Assembly (NCBI GenBank): GCA_956465555.1
Contig: OY101121.1
Span: 1,760,722-1,824,721 of the forward strand
Length of the DNA: 64,000 nt
Direction of reading: 5' to 3'
From: Nitzschia sp. pyKryTriq1
Lineage: Eukaryota > Bacillariophyta > Bacillariophyceae > Bacillariales > Bacillariaceae
Part shown: positions 10,701 to 20,231 of the stretch, piece after piece
How the letters are laid out: every line of letters starts with the position of its first letter
Position numbering within the stretch: the stretch's first letter is position 1
Translations under genes and position numbers: made by a program
Notes under the pieces: generated by a model
Told to the model about the DNA's origin: nothing
Database searches by the model: none
What the model saw: only the letters and a program-made list of their open reading frames with translations

Positions 10701-11390
10701 TACGAGGATGCTCAACTTCACTTTTCAGAGTGTCTCCGAATACGACGACATGTATATAGTTACGCCCGCCCAGTTGGATCGCCGACAAAAGATGCTGACC
10801 CAAGTCATTTAGAAGTCTCTTGCGTATTGCACGAGCTTGGTCGGGTTGCCTTTGCTCAGAAACGATACCCACAAACAATGGAGATTTTGGTCTCGGAGAA
10901 AGCGATTCTGGAACGACTGGTGGAGACGACAGCTCAGATGGAACGATTATATCAGGCTCGCCTGACAAACCTTACCTGGATGAGAAAGTGCGCCAAGGAA
11001 GCAGGTGACGAAGCTGTGGCTTCACGATTGGCAACACAGAAGACCGAATTGAAGCAGCAAGAAAAGGCACAAAAGAGCGGTACCACGCAGACTTATTCTG
11101 GAGCGACGCCTCTTTTACAAAGGGCTATGCACTGTAGGCTACTGGCACGCCAATTTGCTCTTGAGAACGACGATAAAAAGTTGAAGGACTTGGATAAAAG
11201 TCTGGCGGCTCTACAGGAAGAGGTTGGCAAAGCTCCAAGCAATCAAATCGAGCGAACCGTTTCTGATTTCTGCGCGGTTCTTGGTCAGTGGATCCATAAA
11301 CCAAGGGAAGCTAGAAAAGTTCCAATGCTTACCGCTTGTGATGAACTAAGGTACGCCTCTTTTTGTTCGTTCGAGAATGCATGTCGATAG
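7740..11390 (+). CDS. GGCT-like / NB-ARC / TPR protein (STAND NTPase, NLR-like)
   Basis: One open frame of 1,216 codons. Residues 9-130 resemble a gamma-glutamylcyclotransferase fold: FGFGS near 13, and FDRREVGY with a candidate catalytic Glu at residue 105. FTGRDAELEQL near 263 opens an NB-ARC module. It has the P-loop GMGGVGKT near 296, Walker B-like LLVFDN near 373, LVTTR just after, and GHLPLAL near 460 as the GLPL motif. Two hydrophobic stretches near 578-620 may be membrane segments. Tetratricopeptide-like helices fill about 780-1120 (e.g. AHYELGKVYRYHGKYEASERAL). NB-ARC plus repeats defines STAND signal-transducing switches, and plant NLR immune receptors are relatives. The cyclotransferase fusion is the odd part. 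The 3' end may be spliced: donor at 11351 and acceptor ending 11412 would give DELRDILRSHGLQVV and a stop at 11468-11470. Role in defence or signalling is inference. Confidence 0.85.
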   Translation: MKDDEHDFEYIFGFGSIMNTTTHAPWLNNNQSSDTAMEVSSLPGALVTLKKSFGYARQWNFRSSTGFTALGVSPCSDSTSYQADDINGVLFRIPTSMTPGFDRREVGYKKVRIPLEHLEFQYNELTDSSSTALNPQTKFELTNQDRVWLYVPLPTHTTDADENHPLLQSYVDTVLQGCLEWGGEAMAEQFLLTTGGWSAYFLNDTPSSRRPWLFRKEYNTIDRLLKNHSERTHYGDRRHPEEFASAFHRRMKGTWSIPRRNPNFTGRDAELEQLYRRLSAQDGSRQKVVATLEVAGMGGVGKTQLVTEYCYRHFPSQYGLVAWFNAESVDSLVADYRQLLADMAAEGDSSPSEDTDEVIGEVRTRLFRSQVPWLLVFDNLEDRKLLSRFVPRGAGMRGHVLVTTRLVDTLELYDEAQGPVILGCFSPEESLELLRRAAGSRNMEGDAGTTAARQICQRLGHLPLALGMAAAYMRRCDVNCSEYLDRYVASEKTGQSLLRHGKLSDYSLSVASSLSLSLGAIEKENATAGDVLRLLCFLGPDQITKPLLRQLLASKSKAGEEAFEPAERSILDSLKSPTTMAALCTVMGGTLLIASVAGRRQTLVGLSLFGASAMVIMARHDIFVSGQHDDKNCGLRRSSSTISSFSAFEYEQSDLVWDILKSFSLLSVKDGKGIIHRLLSQAMRASQSEELARKNLRICVYTMCSIWSFQAELPETWKESISVLEHMKYLVSNVADLEKPIGRKQTLQVAQLSIEAGVLSSMALNAFVEAQTSLELALKLLKDSSFAHTPPFRKLQAQAHYELGKVYRYHGKYEASERALTTALQIYTSSRQKDKDLIRGEAYTLHELGVLEVKKHNLDAAALFLQKALDMRRAPTQNLQSDSNNADCAATLHQLASVHVARRPPALKKAKALLQEALTLSRQIGQRAATLKQLARVTIRQGDLSTAEAYLEQALELYVELYGESKMHINIAAVKFQQGALAMQRGQYEDAQLHFSECLRIRRHVYSYARPVGSPTKDADPSHLEVSCVLHELGRVAFAQKRYPQTMEILVSEKAILERLVETTAQMERLYQARLTNLTWMRKCAKEAGDEAVASRLATQKTELKQQEKAQKSGTTQTYSGATPLLQRAMHCRLLARQFALENDDKKLKDLDKSLAALQEEVGKAPSNQIERTVSDFCAVLGQWIHKPREARKVPMLTACDELRYASFCSFENACR

Positions 11391-13329
11391 CCGTCTAATT
11401 TTTGTCCCGAAGAGACATCTTGCGTTCACATGGCCTTCAGGTTGTAGACTCGGCAGGCACTGCCCATTGATGCAATGGTCCTGTCTTCAGAGGGTCAAGG
11501 GGCTTCATGCACACGCTTTCTAGACAAGTTTTCTTGCAAAAGGTGGGTTCGAGCAGCATCTAGTCGACGCCATCGGTACTTTGCCAATCTCACTATGCTC
11601 TGCGTCGCTCTTAGTCGAAGAGTGATCATCCTTACCTGCCACTTCCATGCGGTGCTACTCCTTCGCCTTTGGCTTTGTCTTTGCTACACTACAAGTAATG
11701 GCAACACACGACCTGGGCTGAGCGAATTTCTGCTGTCTACTAGCTACAGCTCGCAGAGCCCGAAAATCATCGGAAAGGATGGGAGGAAGGAATGAATCAT
11801 CATCAATCATCGACTCCCGCCTTCAGCCCATTCACTAGTCATGTGCGTGACGTCAACATCGGCGATACCGGTGCGGTACTGTACGGTTGGGCGATACTCG
11901 TACGGTACGAGTACGAATTCATAGCCATCATAAACTTTCTTTACCCGACTTTGACAAACCCGTAACTCTTATGTATGTACTATGTATCTCCATTACCTGG
12001 TGTATTGTTTTCTTCTGTAGATTACAGTACCTGTATGGATACCGGTATGGTACTCGTATGTTCCATGCATCAGCAGTCATGGAGCAGTGGCGATCTTTTG
12101 ATACTGTAATGGCGGCGGCGAACGGCGGCGAAGCCATACAGTACAGTCTTCCGGAAAAATAAAACAGAAACAGGCCCCCACGTCAGCATTAAAACAGATT
12201 CTTTTATTATTATTTTTCCATTTCTACCTCTGGTAGAAACCAGATATTAATGCGCGATATTTCACGGTAAAATCGATGCTACCGAGTGGTAGTTCCGGAA
12301 AATTAAAAGAATCTGTTTTATTCTTCCGTAGGAACGCAGTAGTACTTTTCAGCAGGCTGGACGGCTGCGATCAATATTTTAGTGTAAAAATGCGATTGAA
12401 CCAAGTTATTCGGACTTCCATTTACGTGCAAAACGAGGGCACCAGAATTAGTCTACTGAATACTCTTCTAAACCATGTCTACCACTGAACATCGACACAT
12501 CGCGAGAAACTGCCGCGTATCGATCATCGCAATCACCAAAGGAACAAAACTTCGTGCCAGAAGCGAGAACAAACAATATATGAAACGAGACAACCGAGAG
12601 CCGAGAGCCCTCTCCTCTCTCTATTTGTACCACAATGGCAATTCCAAGTCGAACTTCAGATTGTATGATGCGACAAAACTCTCCATCCACTTCCAGAATA
12701 AAGGAAGAAGTTGTAAGCTCATTTTGCTCATCATCTATTTGTTCTTTGGTGATTTCCTCATTCAAGAGTTCGGGTTTCGAAGGGCAGCTTTGGAGCTCTT
12801 TTACCATCTTCGATTTGAATTTTGTATTATGGCACGGCGACCGATGAAATTGTGACACAAATAATACATCTTCGGAGTTTGAACGATGAAAACGCGCACG
12901 CGCTTTGACACTGCGTCGTCGTTTTAATTTTCGTTCAAAATGAATCGTATGACTAAAAAAGTTCGTCTAGTTGATTAATTGGACCAATAAATTGTTCAAA
13001 TCTACGTCCCGAATTTTTTCGCGTCGCACGCCCACGCGCGTCTGAACGACGGGGAGGTTTGACACTGCTCTAAATAAGTCCTCGTGCTGGAGATCGCACG
13101 CACGACATGCACGCGATATCGTGCGTGCAATGATATTATGATGATGACCCATCGATGAGACCGACGAACAGAGCCAACACACTGGCTCGTACCTTATGTA
13201 CTCCTTTGAATACCGACCTTGAATAATCATCTGAAAGAGTGAACACCTTCAGTTTTCATCTCATCACTCAAGCGGATCCAAAGTGGGGGACTAGTCTTCA
13301 AAACCACATAATTCTTGGACAGCGCAAGC
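11391..13329. other. Intergenic region, no convincing gene
   Basis: Nearly 2 kb between the NB-ARC gene and the LRR gene. Open frames here are short, overlap on opposite strands (notably 12448-12858) and show no domain. The region contains TACCGGTA-type palindromes around 11866-11915 and 12030-12060, and a 17-base inverted repeat at 12190-12320. The LRR promoter presumably lies at its right end. Confidence 0.5.
12190..12320. repeat. 17-bp perfect inverted repeat, MITE-like or hairpin
   Basis: TAAAACAGATTCTTTTA at 12190-12206 is the exact reverse complement of 12304-12320, with 97 bases between. Flanking sequence is AT-rich, and a further partial copy of the AATAAAACAGA core lies near 12158. 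This could be a small foldback element or an RNA hairpin. No target-site duplication is evident. Confidence 0.6.
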
Positions 13330-16300
13330 ATGTCGAAGAATCAGGCCGAGCAGGATGCCCAGATGAAAGAGGCAATAAAAAAAGAACTTGCCACTGGTTC
13401 CACTGCTGTTCCTGTTAAAACACAGTCTCAACGCGACGAGGAGATGAAGGCGCAGATCAAATCTCAGCTAGCCGCTGGTTCCACTGCTGTTCCTGTTAAA
13501 ACACAGTCTCAACGCGACGAGGAGATGAAGGCGCAGATCAAAGCTCAGCTGGCCGCTGGTTCTACTGCTGTTCCTGCTAAAACACAGTCTCAACGCGACG
13601 AGGAGATGAAGGCGCAGATCAAAGCTCAGCTCGCCGCAGGTTCCAATGCTGTTCCTGTAAAGACGCAGCCTCAGCGTGACGAGGAGATGAAGGCACAGAT
13701 TAAAGCTCAGCTCGCCGCTGGATCCACTGCTGTTCCTGTTAAGACGCAGTCTCAGAGTGACGAGGAAATGAAGGCACAGATTAAAGGTCAGCTCGCCACT
13801 GGTTCCACTGCTGTTCCTGTTAAAACACAGTCTCAACGCGACGAGGAGATGAAGTCGCAGATTAAAGGTCAGCTCGCCGCTGGATCCACTGCTGTTCCCA
13901 TTAAAACACAGCCTCAGAGTGACGAGGAAATGAAGTCGCAGATCAAATCACAGCTCGCCGCTGGATCCACTGCTGTTCCTGTTAGAACCCAGTCCCAGCG
14001 TGACGAGGAGCTTAAGTCGCAAATTAAAGACCAGCTAGTCGGAGGACCTGCACCTACTTCTCAGAAGGCTCAAGATGAGACGGTTGAAGAGCTCAAGAAA
14101 ATTCGCGCGGAATTGGACCGATCTCCGGAGGGGATCGCTCCGTCAGGTGGATCCCAGGAGGACAGAGATGACATGATGAAGAAACAACTTCAGCAGGAAC
14201 TGGCAAATGAAGAGGGCGAATCAGGTGACACAAACACGTCGAGTCCACCCACCAATCGAACTAGCACTCGAACTAGCAGAAGACAAAGAAGAAGTAACGA
14301 AGATGTTGATGCTGAACTCAAGGCACAAGCTCGTGCATCCCTTGAAGCCGGCAGACTAGCTCTCGGGCATTCTTCTGCGGCCATGGAGCCTGGTTCCGAA
14401 GATGCTGATGCCCCCCAAGTGGGCGACAACGTTAGTAGCCGGCAAGTGACTTCTGTTGCTGCGGCACCTCGACCCGAGGTAGAAGATACGGGAGCACGTT
14501 CGTCCACTAGCAGTGCCGTTGGACGTTTAAGTACCGGTGCTTCAGAGAAAGAACGTCCGGCAACCGCAGCAGAGGAGGAAGGGGAGCGCGTCGGTGCCTT
14601 TTCTGTTGCGACCCGCGCTTATGGAGGAATGCCTGCGTGGATCCGCCAGCAAGCGCAGCAAAACCGAGAAGCTCAAATCGCGCAAAGCACCGACGAGTCA
14701 GCCTTACCACCGGAAATGCGGGGGCTAACAGAAGCTCCGGAACAGTCAGAATTACCACCAGAGATGCGCATGACTGCTCCGCCACCAGAAGCAAGTCCTG
14801 AAGAAATCGATCCAGAAGCAGTCCCAACCGCCGAAGTAGCCCCCGTGAAGACCGAAGATTCTGGGAGGAAGGGATATCTTTATCTCTACATTTTCATTGC
14901 CGTTGTCGTCATTGGCGGTATTGGTGCGGGAGCTGGTATTGCTCTTGGTGGTGGTGGAGACGATGTGACGACAAGATCACCTACTAGATTGCCCACCCCT
15001 TCGCCAACTCTCTCGCCAACGCCACTTGTGGTCCCCGAGTGCAATGGTTATCCCGAGATTGATGTGGACCCAGCTAACATGGATGCAGCAGTGTCGGAGC
15101 GTTATGCAGATCTTTTAGCGTTGTCCCCATCGTACTGGTCGGGTTACAGTGGGCCGGTCAAAGCGCCTGATTTCTGTGCGCCAGAGCACTTGGCTCTAGT
15201 TTGGTTGGCGAATGATGACGTTGAAGCCAGTCGAAGCGAACAATCAGTCGAGTATCGATTGTTGCTGAGTACAATTTACTTTCAGACCAACGGAAACTAT
15301 TGGAAAACCAACTCGACAAATTGGCTGTCCGAATTTGACGAATGCACATGGTTTGGTGTTCGTTGCGACGCCAATGGTGTTATTATCGAGCTCAACCTTA
15401 ACAACCAGTTCGTCACTCTCGGGGCAGGCCAGGACGATCTTTTGCTGAATACAGAGCCTTTGAGCTTCCCAACAGAAGTCACTTTTTTGACTGATTTGCG
15501 TAAGTTTGCTTTTGATAACAATTTCCTTGCCATGTCACTCTCATGACTCACGATTCGCAAATAGGGGCGTTGAAGATGCAAGGTGACTCCATGCGCGGAA
15601 CAATTCCGTCGTCTTTGGGCAGCCTCGTCAACCTGGGTAAGTTTTTCTAGTCGAAACTTGATGCAATGAGCACACTGTACCTTTATTTTTATTCACCCCC
15701 GCTCCTTCACTGCAGAGATTCTTGATTTACGTGTCAACATATTTACTGGAACATTTCCGTACCCAGATATCACATCCCTTGCTAGCCTGCGTAAGTTCGC
15801 CATCCGAGTTTGGATCCTGTAGTACTACACTCACTGACGTTCTACTGCACGCTTTGTTTACATATTATGAAGGGGTGCTTGCTCTGGGCACCAACGACGC
15901 ACTGAGAGTAACCCTACCAGACAATATCGATCAATGGCCCAACCTAGGTAAGCAATTCAAGCTTGTGTTTGCAATGATGAAATGGTACTGTAGTCGTTCT
16001 AACGCGAACGGTCCTGGGACTCAAATCACCATAGAGATGGTGTCCTTTCTCGGAACAGGTTCTGGTAGCGAACCATGGACCCTACCAACCAAGATCGGAA
16101 GATTATCCAACCTCGGTAAGAAAAATTGGACGTTATGTTGATGTCTTTTGCGATGCAACTCTCACTCCACACTCTAGCTGTTTTGAATCTTGGTCTATCT
16201 TATCTCGAGGGTGTGATACCAACAGAGATCGGAAATCTGAGCAGTTTAGGTACGTGTTCAGACAATCACACTTTGTATTCACGTTTCTACCAGGGCTTGA

Positions 16301-17565
16301 CTCTAACCTTTCTCCTTCGCAGAATTTTTGAATCTCAGGTTCAACTTCAACCTTTTCGGAACTGTACCGACAGAGATTGGAAATCTCACAAACTTGAGTA
16401 AGATTAACATCCCGTTCTCTATTCTCGTCTGAGGTGTTACTCGATCTAACTTCCTCTTTTTGCGTGAAGAAACCATTCTTGTCGATCAAGGGCGCCTCAC
16501 AGGAACCATCCCGACTGAAGTTGGCAACATGCTGATGTTGAGTAAGTGTTCGTTTTCATGTATGCTTCGTGTTACCTCCAATTTTTGCTTTCCTTCCGGC
16601 TTTGTACATACGTTATTCTAAAACACTCTCGCAGAACGATTTGTGATCAGCAAGACTAGTCTTTTATCTGGAACGATCCCGACTGAGATCGGGCGCTGCT
16701 CGATGCTAGGTATGTTCAACGATCAATATTCAAGTTCGTCTCCCCTCATCGCTGGGACGCGTGAATCAACATTTGGTTGCTAAATTGCTGTTTCTCTATC
16801 TAAATCAATTTGCTCAGAGACCGTGGTTTTGGCCGAGACAAGTGTGCGAGGAAATCTCCCGGCAGAGCTGAGCCAGCTTTCGAATCTAAGTAAGTCTACA
16901 TGTCCTCGGGTTTTCGTCATGGCTCAAAAGACTCCTTATCTTCTCACTCTCCAAACCACCATTCCGTTGCCTCTAGTGTACTTGGACCTTTCTGATTCAA
17001 CTGTGAGCGGGACGATTGCAACAGAATTTTTCTCGCTCACAAACCTCAGTAAGTTTTGAATGGATCTTGATTTCCGAAAAGACGTATGAATGCCGTTCAA
17101 CTAAAATGCCTCCTTTTTATTACTGTAGCTGGCTTTGATGTCACGAGGACCTTCATGGGCGGGGCGGTTGCAGTAGATGCAAGAAACTTGACCCTACTTG
17201 GTATGTATTTATTTCTAACTGTCTAGCTGTCCGGTGCGGTTTGGTTGTTCTTCCCTCACCGATTCGCTTGATTAGCTTGTTTGGGCCTCGGTTCTATCGG
17301 AAGCGGTTCTACATCCATATCAGGTTCTTTGACGACGGAGGGAACGGCGGATAGTTGCGAGTTCGTTTTTGAAGATAGCAACGAACTTGCCGACTGTGAT
17401 CGCATCCAGAGAGAGAGTTGCGACTGCTGCACAGAACCTGGGGCAATCTGCCGCTTGGATATGCCATTGATTGAAGTGAGCAAATGTGGATATAGCGTCG
17501 ATTCGAAGCAACCAGATATTACAGATGCTTTTGCAGAGCTGGAGAAACGGTTCATTCTGTCCTAG
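13330..17565 (+). CDS. Type II membrane LRR protein with 27-aa tandem repeats, one exon per LRR
   Basis: Thirteen exons: 13330-15499, 15565-15636, 15716-15790, 15873-15947, 16035-16115, 16178-16249, 16323-16397, 16470-16541, 16635-16709, 16818-16889, 16977-17048, 17129-17200, 17276-17565. They encode about 1,090 residues. The N-terminal part is hydrophilic and holds about eight copies of a 27-residue repeat (QRDEEMKAQIKAQLAAGSTA type). One transmembrane helix lies near residues 515-542. A Ser/Thr/Pro stalk follows, then an LRR N-cap-like segment (NYWKTNSTNWL..CTWFGVRCD) and plant-type LRRs such as GTIPTEIGNL. The cytosolic N-terminus and outside LRRs are inferred. All twelve introns are phase 1 and fall at the same place after NL/SL, so each internal exon (72-81 nt) encodes one LRR. 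The last exon is cysteine-bearing (ESCDCC). No kinase domain is present. A surface receptor or adhesin role is likely but unproven. Confidence 0.85.
13370..14050 (+). repeat. 81-bp tandem repeats inside the LRR gene
   Basis: About eight in-frame 81-base units encode GSTAVPVKTQSQRDEEMKAQ-type repeats of 27 residues. Neighbouring units are nearly identical at DNA level, with drift at positions such as S/P after KTQ and A/S/G after QIK, which suggests recent expansion. Copy number could vary between alleles. Confidence 0.85.
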
Positions 17566-18178
17566 TTCTGTCCTAGTGAGTACTCTAGCTCTAGTACTTT
17601 CTTTTTGTTCTACTACTAGCTAGAGAGTGGTAGAGTCTCTTCGTCGCTCTCTTTGGCTCTACTCTGAGAGTAGTGGTAGTCTACTAAGTAGACTCTCTCT
17701 CTCTCTCTCTACTCTAGAGAGAGAGAGAGAGAGCAGTCGTACCGGTATGCTTTTCAATCAAAAATGCGTATGACCCATTCGATTCTTCTTCTTCGAAATT
17801 CTTGGGGATCCACGTGGAGACCCAAAGGAACCATCGAAACGTCGCACAGCTACGTGTACAGTAGCAGGTACCAGTAATACCGGTACTGTACCGGTACAGT
17901 AGGTCTCCGGTACTGTACGGGTACGTCGCGAACGGACTATCTGATAACCGCCGCCCAGAACGACTCTTTACGCCAATAAACTCTCGACATCAACGCATCG
18001 ACCATGATCAAACTCTCCTAGCCATCGCACCTTTGCCACAAAGTACTATTACGTATTGGAACACCCCGTGTGATTCCTTGAGAGCAAACGGAAGCCTCGA
18101 ATCATCGAACCAATAGTGACCAAGCACGTGTAGGTTTGAAATTCCTGCGCACTCCTACTACCTCTCCCGAGAAAAGAA
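17566..18178. other. Intergenic region with hairpins and GTACCGGTAC palindromes
   Basis: Between the LRR gene and the hydroxylase gene. The left part carries nested inverted repeats, including AGTCTACT/AAGTAGACT near 17679 and a CT/GA hairpin at 17692-17733. At 17866-17925 several TACCGGTA/GGTAC palindromes cluster. The promoter of the next gene should lie at the right end. No coding region is seen. Confidence 0.5.
17692..17733. repeat. (CT)n / (GA)n hairpin
   Basis: A CT run of about nine units, then ACTCTAG, then a GA run of about nine units, which together form a long self-complementary hairpin. It lies about 130 bases downstream of the LRR gene stop. It could mark an RNA 3' end, but that is a guess. 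Confidence 0.6.
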
Positions 18179-19681
18179 ATGAAATCCATCACCGTTCTGG
18201 TTGCGATCTTTTCGCTGTTGCGAGGATCCCAAGCCAAGCCGAAGCAAACCCAAAATCTTGCCGACCTTGATTATCGTGTGTACCCCCTTCGAACAGAAGA
18301 GGAAGCTGCAGTTCTAGAATGGGGCCACTCGGCGATCATATCAGCCTTGGATGCGTCGGTGGCTTTGTTCGGCCCGCAGACCACTCAAGCAGCGTTGCTG
18401 GAGGTCGAGTGTATGCCAATTTTGGCCTCTCCCCTCAACGGGGTCGGAGATCGGAGTTCGGAAGATCCAGATTCCAACCAGCTACCGGTCCTTGCACTCG
18501 ACAATGCAGACGATGTTCATGGGAATATGGTAGTCATGACCAACAACGGGGGCCTCTCTGGTGTGGAGATGGCTCGTGTGGCGAAATTGAGCGGTGCGGC
18601 TGCGTTGCTTGTGGTCAACATCGACGAGAAACGTCCAGACGACATTTATCGTTTGAATCTACTCGATGGCGAGACTGCTGAGGATATTGATATTCCTGTG
18701 GTGATGGTATCTCTGAACTCTGCGAACGTCTTGACAACTGCAACGGTTACACCAGAAATGCAAGCTTCGGATATTGTCAATCACGGAATGCCGGATCGTG
18801 TCCGACTTTATGCAGGGGGAGACCGACCATTCTTTGAAGATGTGGAACCTATCAATCCTACTCTATACCTGATTCACAATCTTTTGACGAAAGAAGAGTC
18901 CGAAAACTTGATTCAACTGGCAGAAAACAAAGTCAGTCCAGTGAAGAAGGAAGACTTGCTTCAAATGACTATTCAAGCCGACAGCTTCCCCGGTGTTCAA
19001 CGAGTCATGCTATGGCAGGGAATGCTGCAGTCTCCTGCTCAGAAAGCAATGGAGGAGAGAATTGAACAAGTTACTGGCTTTCCGGTAGCGCACTTTAGCG
19101 ACTGGGTGGTCGACAAGATCGAACCTGGTGCGCATTGGAAACCTCACTACGACGACCACCCACTATTCACTGCTATGGCGACCATCACTGTCTTTTTGAC
19201 AGAGGACGGCGGGGCTGTTGTCTACCCTTCTAGTAAGACACCAGTGAAGGTCGCCACACGAAGAGGAATGGCTATCGTTCACCACAATACTGACGACAGG
19301 CACAACATGGACTTGAGCACCGTCCATGCACTACTGCCTCACGATGGCGACAAACCTGTTTACATTGCTCGAAAATATGTCTTCACCGATCCCGTATCCA
19401 ACGCTCGACGCGTTGCACTCCCTCTGTTCGCGCTGCCGTTTGGTGGAAAACTCCCAGGCGTACTTTGCGCTTTCCATGACCTTTTGCTAGAGAAGTTTGG
19501 AGTGGAACAAGGAAGCATATACTTCGACAAGGCATGTGTTTTTGTGCCTCTCCTGATTGTCCTACTCATCGTTCAAGCTATTGCAGATTATGTTCAAAAA
19601 CAATTCAAAAAGGCGTCGGAAGACAAGAAGATGAAGGCGGAGAAGTCTGCCGGAAAGACTAGGAAGGGAAAGAAGGACTAG
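18179..19681 (+). CDS. ER prolyl-4-hydroxylase-like 2OG-Fe(II) oxygenase with PA-like domain
   Basis: A single open frame of 500 codons. Residues 1-20 form a signal peptide. Residues about 120-185 (SGAAALLVVNIDEKRPDD, then IDIPVVMVSL) resemble a protease-associated (PA) domain. The second half resembles the catalytic domain of prolyl 4-hydroxylase. H323-Y-D325 supplies the HxD motif, H383 (STVHALLPHD) the distal iron ligand, and a basic residue at 392 or 398-399 may bind 2-oxoglutarate. A C-terminal hydrophobic helix near 443-461 is followed by a lysine-rich tail ending KGKKD, which fits a KxKxx ER retrieval signal. The predicted topology is lumenal catalysis with a C-terminal anchor. Substrate is unknown; proline hydroxylation of secreted glycoproteins is the family expectation. 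The start is set by the signal peptide. Confidence 0.82.
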   Translation: MKSITVLVAIFSLLRGSQAKPKQTQNLADLDYRVYPLRTEEEAAVLEWGHSAIISALDASVALFGPQTTQAALLEVECMPILASPLNGVGDRSSEDPDSNQLPVLALDNADDVHGNMVVMTNNGGLSGVEMARVAKLSGAAALLVVNIDEKRPDDIYRLNLLDGETAEDIDIPVVMVSLNSANVLTTATVTPEMQASDIVNHGMPDRVRLYAGGDRPFFEDVEPINPTLYLIHNLLTKEESENLIQLAENKVSPVKKEDLLQMTIQADSFPGVQRVMLWQGMLQSPAQKAMEERIEQVTGFPVAHFSDWVVDKIEPGAHWKPHYDDHPLFTAMATITVFLTEDGGAVVYPSSKTPVKVATRRGMAIVHHNTDDRHNMDLSTVHALLPHDGDKPVYIARKYVFTDPVSNARRVALPLFALPFGGKLPGVLCAFHDLLLEKFGVEQGSIYFDKACVFVPLLIVLLIVQAIADYVQKQFKKASEDKKMKAEKSAGKTRKGKKD

Positions 19682-20029
19682 TAGTAGATTGGTTCGTGGG
19701 CATTTAGAAGACATTGTCATTGACAGAAATCTGCTTCTTCCGCCCTTCAATAAACAGCTAGAAGGCTGACGATACCTCCCTCCGCCTCCCTCTGCTCTCT
19801 CCTCAGTCGGGAGTTATCGTGCAGTGTATTATTAGTATGCTGTACTAGAGGGACCGACCTACGCGGACGTTGCACCTGTAAAAGCGTTGAATGACTCCAC
19901 GTGGAAGAAAATGCTACAGTAGTACAGTATTCAGTATTTCTCACCGCGCCCAAAGAAGAGACGCATACGAAGTACCGGTACCAGGTACGATACTTCTACT
20001 TCATAAATATTTCCCCCACGCCTGCGCGC

Positions 20030-20078
20030 GAGCTTCGAGCTTCGAGCTTCGAGCTTCGAGCTTCGAGCTTCGAGCTTC
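20030..20078. repeat. (GAGCTTC)x7 microsatellite
   Basis: Seven perfect consecutive copies of GAGCTTC. It sits directly against a second heptamer array of different sequence, with two bases (GA) between. Confidence 0.95.
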
Positions 20079-20080
20079 GA

Positions 20081-20122
20081 CCACCGACCACCGACCACCG
20101 ACCACCGACCACCGACCACCGA
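20081..20122. repeat. (CCACCGA)x6 microsatellite
   Basis: Six perfect copies of CCACCGA followed by a partial CCAC. It shares the seven-base period with the adjacent GAGCTTC array but not its sequence. It lies about 110 bases before the chosen start of the RsmJ-like gene. Confidence 0.95.
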
Positions 20123-20231
20123 CCACAAAGCTGTGTTCTGTGTTTCGTTTTTCGTTTCCTATTCCACTTTCCTTGTTCCTTGGTATCATCTGATTATTAT
20201 CCGAATCTCTCTACTAGACCCCCATGTCGAT

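Larger units (their letters stand above)
19682..20231. other. Intergenic region containing two 7-bp satellites
   Basis: Between the hydroxylase and the RsmJ-like gene. It holds GTACCGGTACC-type palindromes near 19973 and two adjoining heptamer arrays (20030-20122). The RsmJ promoter and leader should be here. The downstream frame is open back to 20133, but that part does not resemble the family. Confidence 0.5.

Noticed and set aside
12448-12858. Overlapping open frames on both strands, ~126-136 codons each
   Set aside because: They are mirror shadows of each other, with no domain, no splice support and odd composition.
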